Positions 47,834 to 57,650 of a DNA stretch of 64,000 bases are shown here, piece after piece. This stretch comes from Bacteroidota bacterium (lineage in GTDB: Bacteria; Bacteroidota; Bacteroidia; AKYH767-A; OLB10). Within the stretch, counting starts at the first letter, position 1. Each line of letters begins with the position of its first letter. The DNA lies in contig CP064983.1 in the NCBI GenBank assembly GCA_016699635.1, positions 1,488,001 through 1,552,000 on the forward strand, read 5' to 3'. A program made the translations under genes and the position numbers. The notes beneath the pieces were generated by a model that was given only the letters and a program-made list of their open reading frames with translations, searched no databases and was not told the origin of the DNA.

Positions 47834-50800
47834 CTATCTCGATTTCACAATTTTCTGCACCTGATATTTTCCATCAGTGTGAACAGACAGCATGTAAATT
47901 CCTGCCGGAACATGCAGGTTAATTTCTGATGTTTGATTTAAGGTAATTACAGAACGATATACAACCTTACCTAACATATCCAAAACCTGAATTTCAGCAT
48001 TGCCATCTTTTTCTGATGGAACATAAATATTGAGTTGGTCTGTAAATGGATTTGGCGATATGCTGATGTTGCTTTGAGCTTCAGCAATAAAGCCTTCACC
48101 TTCTTCGCGACAAGAAGTTACTGTGAGTTGAGCAGATTTTGATTTGTAACATCCATTTGCAGTTTGTGTAACCTTGTATTGTCCTGCTAATGTTGCAGAA
48201 TAGGTTTGTGCTGTTGCCCCCGGAATTAATACACTGTTTCTGTACCATTGGTAAGTCACCCCTGTAAAATTATTTGCTGTGAATACCTGTGCAGCTCCGT
48301 TACAAATAGTTGCATTTGCAGGCGAAATTACCGGAGCAGGATTGTTGATGACATCTAAAACAGCAATGTTACTGATTACAGCACATGAACCGTTGATTGA
48401 AACTTCAACTTTATATTGTCCTGCAGAAGTAGCATTAATACTTTGTCCCGTTCCTGCCAGCAACACATTGTTTCTATACCAGCGATAGGAATAACCGGCA
48501 CCGCTATTAGCAGTAAATGTAAAAGGAATACCTGCACAAACTGTTGATGTACCTGCCGGACTTACAGAGGCAGAGACAGTATTCTCAGTTAACACAGCAG
48601 CAGGTGATGTTCCACTGCCGCAAGGCGATGAAATAAACACTGTATAACTTCCTCCTGAAGTTGCACTATATGTTGAGCTTGTTGCTCCAGAAATTGCATT
48701 ACCGTTTTTATACCACTGATGTGTAAAACCAATTCCTGATGATGCACTCAACAACATAGAACCACCGGTACAAAGAATCTGACTGCCTGATGGACTTATC
48801 TGCGCATTGAAACTTCCGATGCTTACAATGATGGCATTGCTGTTTGTGTTGCCACAGCTTGCACTAACATTGCATGAATAGTTTCCTGAAACATTGGTAG
48901 TATAACTTGTTGCAGTAGCGCCTGAAATGTTGTTACCATTATTTTTCCACTGATAGCTATATCCCGGAATAGGAATGTTTACATGCATTGTTACCGAACC
49001 CTGATTACAGAGTGTTGTTGGGTCGTTGGTGTAGATAGATGCAGAAACAGAAGATGCAGCATTTACATTAATAGTTTTAGATTTAGAGCATCCATTGGCA
49101 GTTTCAATAACTCTGTAAGAACCATTTGAAGTAGCTGTATAATTCTGAGCTGTTGCTCCAACAATGTCCACACTGTTTTTCTGCCACTGATACTGTACAC
49201 CGGCAAAACTGTTTGCTGTAAGCACCACAGAGCCCGGAGCACAGAATGTTGTTGGTGTAGTAGTTGTAATTACAGGAGTAGGATTGTTAATCTGATTACC
49301 TACAACACTGTTTGTTGTTACCGTACACGACCCTGATGTGATGACACACTTATAAGTACCTGATGAGTTGATGCTTAAAGCAGCACTTGAATTTGAAAGC
49401 AGCACATTGTTTCTGTACCATTGGTATGTATATCCTGCACCTGATGTGGCATTTAATGTGGCATTAAAGCCTGCACAGAAACTTACTGTTCCTGATGGAG
49501 TAATTTGTCCTGTCATTGCACCAATGTTTACAATGGTTGTTGTTGATGTAGCGCTGCATAAATTTAAGTTGGTTACAATTACTGCGTAGCTGCCGGATAC
49601 GGTGGCATTGTAAGTTGAAAGATCAGCACCGGAAATTATGTTTCCATTAAATAACCATTGGTAAAACAGACCTGTTCCTGTGTTTGCCGAAAGCACTACA
49701 GGCCCTGCACAAACATTAATAGTACCGGAAGGAGATAATACTGCTGTTGGCGTATCACATAAAGTAGTAAATGGAATAGTGCTGCTCCATGGAGAAACTG
49801 TTAGTCCGCAAACCATTTGTACCTGCCATTGATAACCGGTGTTGGGTTGCAAACCTGTTAATGTATATGGAGTTGATACATTATTTAAAATTGTCCAGGT
49901 TGAATTACTGGCTTTTTTATACTGAATGTTTAATACGCCACCTGCTGAACCTGAAGAATACAACATAGCTGATGTACTTGTAATGGCAGCGGTATAATTG
50001 TTTTGTGGTGTATTGCACGGTTGAACCAGAGTTGAAAAAGTTGTTGAAGAAGAAAAATCCTGATGTTGTTCCACCTGCACAAACGGTTTCTACCTGCCAT
50101 TCGTAATTGCTATTTGCGGTTAAAGATGTTGCAGTGTAACTTGTTGATGTAGTATTTGCAGTTGTCCATGTTGAACCACCAACCAAACGGTAACGAACAT
50201 TGTAGCTTAATGCACCACTAACTGCTGTCCAGCTAAATGTTGCATAAGTTGGATTTATATTGGTTGTTGTTGTTCCTGTTGGAACACTGCATGTAATCGG
50301 AGGTGTAGTAAATGTTGTTGAAATAGTAAATATCGAAGAGCCTCCTGTACAAACTGTCTGCACCTGCCACTCGTAGTTGCTTCCCGGAGTCAGTCCTGTA
50401 GCTGTGTAAGGCGATGCAGTTGCTGTTGCAGTAGTCCATGTTGATGTGCCTACAACACGATAACGCAATACATAGCTTGAAGCACTTGCTGCTGCTGTCC
50501 AGTTAAAAATTGCAGATGTGCTGTTCACAGAAGATGTGTTCATTCCCGGAGGAGGCATACATGCCATTCCTATGCAGGCTGTCAAACATGCACCACTGTT
50601 GTATTTGTTAATGATTACCGCTTGTGGCTGCGAACCAAATCCTAAAGAAAGATTAATACCCACAGCATTCAAATGACAATAGCTCATAATAGTTCCACCA
50701 CCTGACGGTATTGGTGCGCCACTGCAACTGCCTTCATAACCATAACCTGCAGCAGGGCCGCAACCATCAATGGCAGTGTTGTTGCCATTCCACACGCAGG

Positions 50801-51888
50801 CATGTGTATGTCTTGAACCCATTAAGTGACCTTGTTCGTGTGTAACAACCATTACACTCCAGGAATATGTCGGGAAATTGCTGTATGATGAGTTGATGCC
50901 ACTATAACATTTACTTGAGTTGATGTTTGATGCACAAATGCCACTAAAGCCTGCAGCAATTCCACCACCACCACCATAGCCAAGCAAGTGACCTAAGTCG
51001 CCATTAAAGCTGGTACGGTATGTCTGGAACTGACTCAGGTAATTTGAAGATGTTGTTCCTGTATATGGACTCACAACATCCCAAACATAAACTTCGCTCA
51101 ACTCAACAGGAATGTTGTCGTTGGTATAGATTATTGCACTCTGATTAAATAATCCTGTTACATAGTTTGCAGCATCTGTGATGCTTCCTTTACCTTGAAA
51201 AATATTGTAGTTAACTTCCCAATACAATCTGATACAGTTTACCATCATACCTCTGTTGGCAGGCAACTGTAATTCCTGTGGTGTGTAGGTTCCATTGTCG
51301 GCAAGTGTTGCACATTCCATTGCAGGGCGTGAGGTCAGGTCTGCATCGTTATAAATTACATGTAAGTTCGAACGATCGTTTTCCAAACGGCCAATCACAA
51401 AATTCCCTGCTGCCGGAGTAGAAATCAATGCCATCACTTCATCATCAAAAATGCTTATGGCTGCTATGGAATTGTTATCACCATTTATAATTCCCTGATA
51501 ATGTAAACCGGGAGTATAGTTCACTGCACCACCATTGCTGCCTGCAGATGTAACACTAAAATCAGGGGTAAAAATGTTTGCTTTATACAAGTCAACCTGA
51601 ACGGTGTTGTTGTTAATAGGAATACGCAACGATAAAAAATCAGGTTTCTGACTCATTAAAGATGCAATAGCCGATTTGTTCAACTCAACATAAGTTGCTT
51701 TAGTTGCAGTAGCTGCATGTTGTCTGTTCAGTTGTTCATTTTCCGGACTGACAGTAAAGATTTTCTGTTGCAAACACTGCCTGCTGTTGCTTGGCAGTAA
51801 ATATTTTTTGTGCTACAGGTTTAAGATTCTGTGCCCACAACATCATAGGTAGGCAAATCAATAATAATAAGTAAAATCGTTTGTTCAT
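47834..51888 (-). CDS. Secreted zinc metalloprotease with FN3 and Ig-like repeats and T9SS sorting domain (two frameshifts)
   Basis: A giant exported protease of about 1,350 residues. The start at 51888 gives MNKRFYLLLLICLPMMLWAQ, a signal peptide. One extra base in a four-base run (51761-51764) breaks the frame; its removal joins AVFATE to IFTVSPENEQLN. The zinc motif HEQGHLMGSRH and Met-turn GGTIMSYCH place it among metzincins (M12B/M43 type). Three fibronectin type III domains (each ending YEWQVQTVC or similar) follow, then a second break (five-base run, 50053-50057), about seven Ig-like repeats of some 80 residues with YQWYRN cores, and a T9SS type A domain from ISPNPFTDQLNI to VQKIVKSR. 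Confidence 0.88.
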
Positions 51889-51968
51889 AAATTTGAGGAT
51901 TATAAGATTCCAAATTTATTATAATTTTCTTAAATTCAAAATATCTTTGTAATAAATGTTGCTGTCAG

Positions 51969-53279
51969 ATGAATACTTGTATTAAAAGAGGCATATTGAT
52001 AATTTGCCTGCTGTTATCAAAATCACTTTTTGCACAGAATCTCTATTTCCCACCATTAACAGGAAACACATGGGACACACTTTCTCCATCAACTTTAAAC
52101 TGGTGTCAGCCACGCATTGACTCACTGTATCAGTTTCTTGAAGACAGACATACTAAAAGTTTTATCGTTCTTAAAGACGGAAAAATTGTTCTCGAAAAAT
52201 ATTTCGGCACCTATACAGTTGACTCCATTCATTATTGGGCATCGGCAGGAAAAAGCCTTACTGCATTTCTCACAGGCATAGCTCAGGAAAAAGGTTTTGT
52301 AAACATTCAGTCGCCCGTTTCGCAATATCTCGGCACAGGATGGACAAGTGCACCACCTGCCAAAGAAAGTCTTATCACACTACGGCATTTACTGACTATG
52401 ACCAGCGGGTTAGACGATTCGCCACCACCACCATGCGATGTTAACGACTCATCAAAGGCATGCCTCAACTACCTTGCCGATGCCGGCACACGATGGGCCT
52501 ATCATTCCGGTGCATATAAACATCTTCAGGATGTCATCAGCGTAACAAGTAATATGTCCTACAATGCTTATACCACAAATTATTTAAGCTCTAAAATTGG
52601 TATGGGCGGACTTTGGTACGATGCAATATTTTATAGTAAGACCAGAGGTATGGCGCGTTTTGGTTTACTTACATTGAGCAAAGGCATCTGGAATAACGAT
52701 ACCATTTTAAAAGACACATCATACATTTCTGCTATGAGCAACACATCGCAGAGTTTAAACAATTCCTATGGTTATCTGTGGTGGCTCAACGGCAAGTCAT
52801 CGTTTATGATACCGCAGTTGCAGGTAGTTTTTCCGGGAATGTTGTTGCCCGCAGCTCCACCTGATTTGTTTGCTGCTCTTGGAAAAAACGATCAGAAAAT
52901 TTATGTTGTGCCTTCTGAGAATTTAGTTGTTGTTCGCATGGGCGACTCTGCCTACAGCAGCCAGTATGCAGTTACTGTTTTTGATAATGAACTGTGGACC
53001 TATATTGACAGTTTATCATTCTGCCCTACATCGCTCAACGAAATCAACTCAAACCATCAGGCATGGATTTATCCCAATCCTGCAAGCAATTTTTTACATC
53101 TTGATGCAGAAGCATCAGCATATTTTATTTATAACATACAGGGCAGGTGTTGTTTGCAAGGAAAGCCTGATGCACAAAGAAAAATTGATGTTTCGATGCT
53201 AAAAGAAGGAGTCTATTTTTTAAAAATACAGACAAAGAATAATCAGCAACGGTATTTTAAATTTATAAGAAAAGAATAA
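51969..53279 (+). CDS. Secreted serine hydrolase (class C beta-lactamase fold) with T9SS sorting domain
   Basis: A 436-residue exported enzyme. Signal peptide ends at SLFAQ. The serine nucleophile is in YWASAGKSLTAF (Ser-x2-Lys, about residue 93), and YHSGAYK supplies the Tyr-x-Ser equivalent (about 179). HLLTMTSGLDD is typical of the beta-lactamase/penicillin-binding family. The last 80 residues, from IYPNPASNFLHLDAEAS to YFKFIRKE, form a type A T9SS sorting domain, so the protein is sent to the cell surface. The substrate is not known; the group includes esterases and peptidases. It is divergent from the protease gene. Confidence 0.9.
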   Translation: MNTCIKRGILIICLLLSKSLFAQNLYFPPLTGNTWDTLSPSTLNWCQPRIDSLYQFLEDRHTKSFIVLKDGKIVLEKYFGTYTVDSIHYWASAGKSLTAFLTGIAQEKGFVNIQSPVSQYLGTGWTSAPPAKESLITLRHLLTMTSGLDDSPPPPCDVNDSSKACLNYLADAGTRWAYHSGAYKHLQDVISVTSNMSYNAYTTNYLSSKIGMGGLWYDAIFYSKTRGMARFGLLTLSKGIWNNDTILKDTSYISAMSNTSQSLNNSYGYLWWLNGKSSFMIPQLQVVFPGMLLPAAPPDLFAALGKNDQKIYVVPSENLVVVRMGDSAYSSQYAVTVFDNELWTYIDSLSFCPTSLNEINSNHQAWIYPNPASNFLHLDAEASAYFIYNIQGRCCLQGKPDAQRKIDVSMLKEGVYFLKIQTKNNQQRYFKFIRKE

Positions 53280-53282
53280 AGA

Positions 53283-53462
53283 TTACAATTGCCACAGGCC
53301 TGTTTTGCGAAGGTGATTTTCCAAAACATCTAAGCGTGCGCTTCCTGTAACGCCCATCAGGTCTTTTAGCTGCGAAAGTTTTAGCTTCCACGTTTTTGAT
53401 AAAGCAATCAACTCTTTTTTGTTGAAGGGATTGATGGTTTTCTTTTTAATGGAATGTTTCAT
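53283..53462 (-). CDS. DUF3606-like 59-residue protein
   Basis: A small gene in the gap after the serine hydrolase. It reads MKHSIKKKTINPFNKKELIA, then LSKTWKLKLSQLKDLMGVTG and ends HLRKTGLWQL. The pattern (basic start, Leu-x2-Trp helix, GxTGSAR turn, second helix) resembles DUF3606, small helical proteins of unknown function. No Shine-Dalgarno is needed to place the start in this phylum. It converges on the hydrolase gene, with three bases between. Confidence 0.6.
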   Translation of the reverse strand: MKHSIKKKTINPFNKKELIALSKTWKLKLSQLKDLMGVTGSARLDVLENHLRKTGLWQL

Positions 53463-53666
53463 ATTACATATACATTATGCTGTTTGTACTGTAAAAATTA
53501 TGCCAAGGTTACAACAGCACTTTGTCAGGTTGGGATTATTCATTTCTGTTTCACGAAGGTAGCATTACAGCAAAATTTATAATATGAGCATTTGATAGCT
53601 ACCAACATAAAAACATTATCCGAGTGGGAATTTGCAAAATGATAACTTTTAAGTTAACTTTGCAAT

Positions 53667-54011
53667 ATGAATGTTCAAAGGCAGATTATATTCCATAAAC
53701 ATTATTTTATGGACTTTTATATTGAATTGCCCGGGAAAGTGCAGGAAAAAATAGAATATGTATTTAAGATAATAAGAAATGTAAAGAATGTTCCGAAAAA
53801 ATTTCTCGAGCATTTAACAGGCACAGAAGGGCTTTATGAAATCAGAATAGAGTTTGAAAGTAACATATACAGAATATTTTGTTGTTTTGACAAAGGAAAC
53901 ATAGTGGTATTGTTTAATGGTTTTCAGAAAAAGTCACAGAGAACACCAACTAAAGAAATTGCATTAGCATTAAAACTAAAAGATGAATATTTTAATTTAA
54001 AAATAAGATGA
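53667..54011 (+). CDS. higB: HigB-type RelE-superfamily toxin
   Basis: A 114-residue toxin of the Gp49/HigB branch of the RelE superfamily. The helical start HYFMDFYIELPGKVQEKIEYV and the beta-sheet core LYEIRIEFESNIYRIFCCFD with GNIVVLFNGFQKKSQRTP are typical. Catalytic-type Arg and Lys residues are present (RIEFESNIYRI, KKSQRTP). Such toxins cleave mRNA on the ribosome. The toxin gene comes first and the antitoxin second, the order of higBA. The antitoxin start codon overlaps the toxin stop (ATGA). Confidence 0.9.
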   Translation: MNVQRQIIFHKHYFMDFYIELPGKVQEKIEYVFKIIRNVKNVPKKFLEHLTGTEGLYEIRIEFESNIYRIFCCFDKGNIVVLFNGFQKKSQRTPTKEIALALKLKDEYFNLKIR

Positions 54012-54315
54012 GGAAGAAGAAAAAATCAGAGAAGCAAAAAGCTTTGATGAATTGTTAGACATTAAGTACGGAAAAATAGGCTCAGACAAGCGTGATGATT
54101 TTGAAGAAAAGGCGCAGTATTTTGTTATTAGCGAAGTATTGAAAGAAGCACGCAAAGAAGCAAATATGACACAAGAACAGCTTGCCGAAAAGGTTGGCAC
54201 CAAGAAGAGTTATATTTCAAGATTAGAGAATGGGAAATGTGATATTCAGCTTTCTACACTCTATCGGATTTTTGAATTTGGACTTGGCAAACGTGTTAAT
54301 TTAATTTTTGGATAG
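54008..54315 (+). CDS. higA: HigA-type Xre antitoxin (frameshifted in this sequence)
   Basis: The antitoxin starts at ATG 54008, overlapping the toxin stop, and reads MRKKKK. One A is missing from a six-A run at 54020-54025; with it the frame continues IREAKSFDELLDIKYGKIG and stays open. The helix-turn-helix is NMTQEQLAEKVGTKKSYISRL, followed by ENGKCDIQLSTLYRIFEF, as in HigA/Xre antitoxins. The whole protein is about 102 residues. It should bind HigB and the promoter. If the frameshift were real, the toxin would be without antitoxin, which makes a read error likely. Confidence 0.88.
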
Positions 54316-54382
54316 CACAACTGTTGATAGCCTTGTTACTCAGGCTGATTCAGGCGATTAAAAAATTCAGTAACTTTGAAAC

Positions 54383-54790
54383 ATGTCAGAAATTAAAATT
54401 AAAGAAGCGCCTGTTGTTAAGCCGCAGATAAAAATTGACTCAGAAACAAAACAACGATTGCAAAGCGAAGTGTCGGAAGAATCGCAGGTGATAGTTCATT
54501 GTTCTTGTGAAGGAGGGTGGGATAAAAAAATCAGAATCTGGAGGTCAACATTTTTATATGCAAAGGGCTCAAGCCACAGAAGTAAGTTATTACATGCCGA
54601 AAACATTACCTTCTATCCAACATGGATGAATGTTGAACGTGGAGAGACAAAATATTTTACTCTAATTTTTAGCGGACTTCCCAAAGGTTGTAAAGTTTTC
54701 GACCTTGTTGAAGAAATTCCCGAACGTGGAGGCTTTGAAGTGAGAAATATGGTAAGAAACTATTCTGATGTTTATGCAGTGGAGGTGTGA
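54383..54790 (+). CDS. Hypothetical protein with central Cys-Ser-Cys
   Basis: A 135-residue soluble protein. It has a Lys/Glu-rich start (residues 1-35), then VIVHCSCEGGWDKKIRIWRS and a series of predicted beta strands (ITFYPTWMNVERG, KYFTLIFSGLPKGC). The compact all-beta pattern suggests a sandwich fold, but I do not recognise a family. It lies 67 bases after higA and about 200 bases before the nuclease operon, on the same strand. The stretch 54791-54996 is AT-rich and holds no gene I can support. Confidence 0.5.
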   Translation: MSEIKIKEAPVVKPQIKIDSETKQRLQSEVSEESQVIVHCSCEGGWDKKIRIWRSTFLYAKGSSHRSKLLHAENITFYPTWMNVERGETKYFTLIFSGLPKGCKVFDLVEEIPERGGFEVRNMVRNYSDVYAVEV

Positions 54791-54996
54791 GGCAAGTGTA
54801 AAACTTTGATAATCTATTAAGTTAGTTATAATTTATTGATTTTATTTAAATTTGACCAAGGAATTGGATTATGGAAAGAATAGATACATGTACAAGAAAA
54901 ACTGTTAATTTCATAAAGTCTCAAAGTATGGTTATCGCTGGTATAGATTAAAAATTGATATTTTTGAGAGAGAATATCTTAAAACAAAAAAATGAA

Positions 54997-55203
54997 ATGA
55001 AAAATCTAAAACTCAATGGCTTTGAAATTTATCTTCTTCAAGAATCTTTGAAGCATTACAAAACTTTGGTAGCGAATGAAGAGTTTCCAAAAAACTCTGT
55101 TGTTACAAAAGAGTATGTTGAAATGATGATTGCTCAATTAGAAGAGAAGCTTGGTGAGAAAACAATTAAAGAAAGAGTAAGAGAATTGAATGCAACTTCC
55201 TAA
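54997..55203 (+). CDS. Small helical protein, first gene of HNH/methyltransferase-HIT operon
   Basis: A 68-residue protein starting MKNLKLNGFEIYLLQESLKH. It is predicted to be two helices, with KNSVVTKEYVEMMIAQLEEK in the second. The Lys/Glu-rich sequence has no motif I know. I chose ATG 54997 over an earlier alternative because it sits well for a short leader. Its 3' end overlaps the HNH gene start by 14 bases, so it is translationally coupled to the nuclease and may be a partner or a regulator. Confidence 0.55.
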   Translation: MKNLKLNGFEIYLLQESLKHYKTLVANEEFPKNSVVTKEYVEMMIAQLEEKLGEKTIKERVRELNATS

Positions 55204-56224
55204 GTCAAATGGATTACCAGTTAATCTTTTAGCAGCATGTTTCAACAATACTTCAGCAACTTACAAGTATTATTGGCTTCTTTCCATTCTGCAAGAGGTT
55301 GAAAATGGGAACTTAAATGTTTCCAAAAGGAATCTATTTGCAAGAATGATTTCCAATGCTTGGTTCACTGTAAACTACTTTCATGTTTCATTTGGTAAAC
55401 AAGATTTGATTCAGAAGGCAACCGAAGCGGTTAAAGGAATAGAGAATATTTCCATTGAAGAAAATCAATCTATAGTTTTTCAGAAACTTTCAGTTTCAAA
55501 AAACCAAAGCACACGAGCCAATCTTTGGCATTTTAATAGCAATGTTCCTCATTGGTTTTTAAGTCCGTGGTTTCCTTCAATGGACAGGAATACAATTTAT
55601 CTTGCTTCAAAATCTTTCAGCGGAAAATGTTTATATGCTTTGCATAAGGATAGCATTGAAGTGAATCCTGAATGGAAATATTATCTCTCCTCAAATGCAA
55701 AAGTGCTGAAAGATTTTTGCTACTGGAACTTGTCTTTGTTTCTTCAAGCAAAAAACCCCAATGTGCCTGACATTCCAAACAAGCTCATTAAACCTGCTGA
55801 AAGAAATAGTTTGACAAAACAGAGAACAAAATTTTGGAATCTTGCTGTTTCAATTCAGGGTTCAGTAAAGTGTATTTACACTGGAGAAAAACTTGAAGTT
55901 GGAAATTTTGACCTTGACCATTTCATTCCTTACAATTTTGTTTCACATGACTTGATTTGGAATTTGATTCCAATTCTTCCTGAATATAATTCCATCAAGA
56001 GCGATAAGTTGCCAAGCATGGAAAAGCATTTTGATAAATTTTTTCAGATGCAAAAGAAGGCAGTTGAAATTGTAAAAGCAGAAACTCCAAACAATAAATT
56101 GCTTGAAGATTACTTGACAATTTTTCCTGACTTGGAAAGGAATTTTTCTAAAGAAAAATTCAAAGAAAGAATTCAACCTTTAATCACCATTGCTTCCAAC
56201 AATGGATTTGAATTTATGAAGTGA
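55190..56224 (+). CDS. HNH endonuclease domain protein
   Basis: A 344-residue protein. The N-terminal 220 residues are mostly helical with no named domain. Residues about 228-275 carry the HNH motif: VKCIYTGEKLEVGNFDLDHF (the Asp-His pair), WNLIPILPEYNSIKSDKLP (Asn and Asn-x3-Lys). The zinc cysteines usual in some HNH types are not evident; only CIYTG is seen. This predicts a metal-dependent nuclease for DNA. Its start overlaps the small gene upstream and its stop overlaps the GTG start of the methyltransferase-HIT gene by four bases (GTGA), so nuclease and modifier are made together. Confidence 0.85.
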   Translation: MQLPKSNGLPVNLLAACFNNTSATYKYYWLLSILQEVENGNLNVSKRNLFARMISNAWFTVNYFHVSFGKQDLIQKATEAVKGIENISIEENQSIVFQKLSVSKNQSTRANLWHFNSNVPHWFLSPWFPSMDRNTIYLASKSFSGKCLYALHKDSIEVNPEWKYYLSSNAKVLKDFCYWNLSLFLQAKNPNVPDIPNKLIKPAERNSLTKQRTKFWNLAVSIQGSVKCIYTGEKLEVGNFDLDHFIPYNFVSHDLIWNLIPILPEYNSIKSDKLPSMEKHFDKFFQMQKKAVEIVKAETPNNKLLEDYLTIFPDLERNFSKEKFKERIQPLITIASNNGFEFMK

Positions 56225-57081
56225 TACAAACGAATCAATACAATCATCTCACAGCGAAAGAAAGAGAAACACTTTCCTTTCCAGCAAAACTTTTGTTAAA
56301 CAAAAGTTTGTTGGTTGGCGAAGTATTAGATTTCGGTTGTGGCTTTGGAAAAGATGTTGAATTGCTGAAAGAAAAAGGGAAAAATATTGTCGGATATGAC
56401 AAACATTATTTTCCAAAATATCCAACTAAGAAGTTTGACACTATCATTTGTTTTTATGTTCTGAATGTTTTGATGCAAGAGGAGCAAGCAAGTGTACTCA
56501 TGGAAATTTCTCAACTGTTGAAGCCAACAGGCAAAGCATATTTTGCGGTGAGGAGAGATTTGCAATATGAAGGTTTCAGAACTCACAAGGTTCATCAGAA
56601 ACCAACTTACCAGTGCAATGTTATTTTGAATTACAAATCAATTTTCAAAAATGAAAATTGTGAAGTGTATGAGTACAAACACTTCAATCAGTTCAAGAAA
56701 AAAGAAGATTCTTCTTGTCCGTTTTGCAATCCCGATTCAGAAAGAGAATTGCTTTTGGAATCAGCAACCGCTTATGCAATGTTTGATAAATTTCCTGTGA
56801 GCAACGGACACACTTTAATCATTCCAAAAAAGCATTGTGCAGATTATTTTCAACTTTCATTCAAAGAACAATCGGCTTGTTGGTTCATGTTGAACAGAGC
56901 AAAAGAGATTTTGAAAAGGAAATTAAATCCTGACGGATTCAATGTTGGAATCAACATCAACGAATCAGCAGGACAAACTGTTCCTCATGTTCATATACAT
57001 TTGATTCCACGATACAAAGGCGATGTGAAAGAACCAAGAGGCGGAGTTAGAGGAGTGATTCCAGAAAAGAAAAATTATTAA
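56221..57081 (+). CDS. Fusion of class I methyltransferase and HIT domain
   Basis: A 286-residue two-domain protein starting at GTG 56221. Residues about 30-150 form a SAM-dependent methyltransferase: motif I is VLDFGCGFGKDVELL, followed by GYDKHYFPKYP and the IICFYVLNVL strand. The pattern Asp-Phe-Gly-Cys-Gly, Tyr-x-Pro, YVLNV resembles methyltransferases associated with DNA phosphorothioation. Residues about 165-286 form a HIT domain: SCPFCNPDSE (zinc-like Cys pair), SNGHTLIIPKKH and the catalytic triad VPHVHIHLIPRYKGD. HIT enzymes hydrolyse or transfer nucleotide phosphoramidates. A methyltransferase fused to a nucleotide hydrolase beside an HNH nuclease suggests nucleic-acid modification or defence; this is inference. 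Confidence 0.85.
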   Translation: MIQTNQYNHLTAKERETLSFPAKLLLNKSLLVGEVLDFGCGFGKDVELLKEKGKNIVGYDKHYFPKYPTKKFDTIICFYVLNVLMQEEQASVLMEISQLLKPTGKAYFAVRRDLQYEGFRTHKVHQKPTYQCNVILNYKSIFKNENCEVYEYKHFNQFKKKEDSSCPFCNPDSERELLLESATAYAMFDKFPVSNGHTLIIPKKHCADYFQLSFKEQSACWFMLNRAKEILKRKLNPDGFNVGININESAGQTVPHVHIHLIPRYKGDVKEPRGGVRGVIPEKKNY

Positions 57082-57091
57082 ATCAAATACA

Positions 57092-57343
57092 ATGGAAAAT
57101 TCAAAACAAGAACTCACAATTAATTTTGATAAAACCAACTTGAAAGATTTGTTAATTCATCAAATAGCAACTCATTTACAAAAGAACTGGAGTGATAATG
57201 AAGTCATAGATTTATTTCTTGAATCGCAATTCAACTTTGTTGAAGCACGAAAAACAAAAGGAGAAATAGTTAGTGAGCTTATTACAACGCATAAAACAGC
57301 TTTGGAAGAAGAACAATATTTTACAAATATTACTATCATTTAA
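57092..57343 (+). CDS. Small helical protein, last gene of the operon
   Basis: An 83-residue protein (MENSKQELTINFDKTNLKDL). It contains predicted helices about residues 14-30, 36-50 and 55-72, with WSDNEVIDLFLESQF in the middle. No family is recognised. The gap after the methyltransferase-HIT gene is 10 bases, so it is likely part of the same transcript. The duplicated gene fragment begins 40 bases after its stop. Confidence 0.5.
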   Translation: MENSKQELTINFDKTNLKDLLIHQIATHLQKNWSDNEVIDLFLESQFNFVEARKTKGEIVSELITTHKTALEEEQYFTNITII

Positions 57344-57382
57344 CTCCTTCAATAAGCCATATTTACATAAATCAATACGGTA

Positions 57383-57641
57383 CCCCTACCTACTATTCGC
57401 AACATCTTCTTTTCCGGCTTTTACAATTTCGCCATATTGCGTTTCGTCACCGTTAAAAGATTTTAGTTTTATGCGGTAGTAGTTTGTGGTGCCTGCATCG
57501 GTTCTGTCAACAAAGGAGTAGTAATTTATCTGATTGTTGCGGTTGGCTTTTACCAATCCGGCTTCGCTAAAGTTTGTTCCGTTGGCAGAGCGCTCTACAA
57601 TAAAATAGTTATGGTTGTCTGTTGTCTTGCACTTCCACACA
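57383..57641 (-). repeat. 259-bp direct repeat, copy A (fragment of secreted-protein gene)
   Basis: This stretch is the same as 58656-58914 without gaps; I count six base differences by eye. In the minus strand it codes for the last 83 residues of the protein at 58659-59438 (from WKCKTTDNHNYFIVERS to VANSR) with its stop codon. It has no start region and so is a truncated copy. It marks the left end of the KilA-N cassette. Confidence 0.92.
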
Positions 57642-57650
57642 TCACAAATG

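Noticed and set aside
54871..54951. 26-codon open frame starting MERIDTC before the HNH operon
   Set aside because: Too short, no motif, no overlap or spacing that supports translation.
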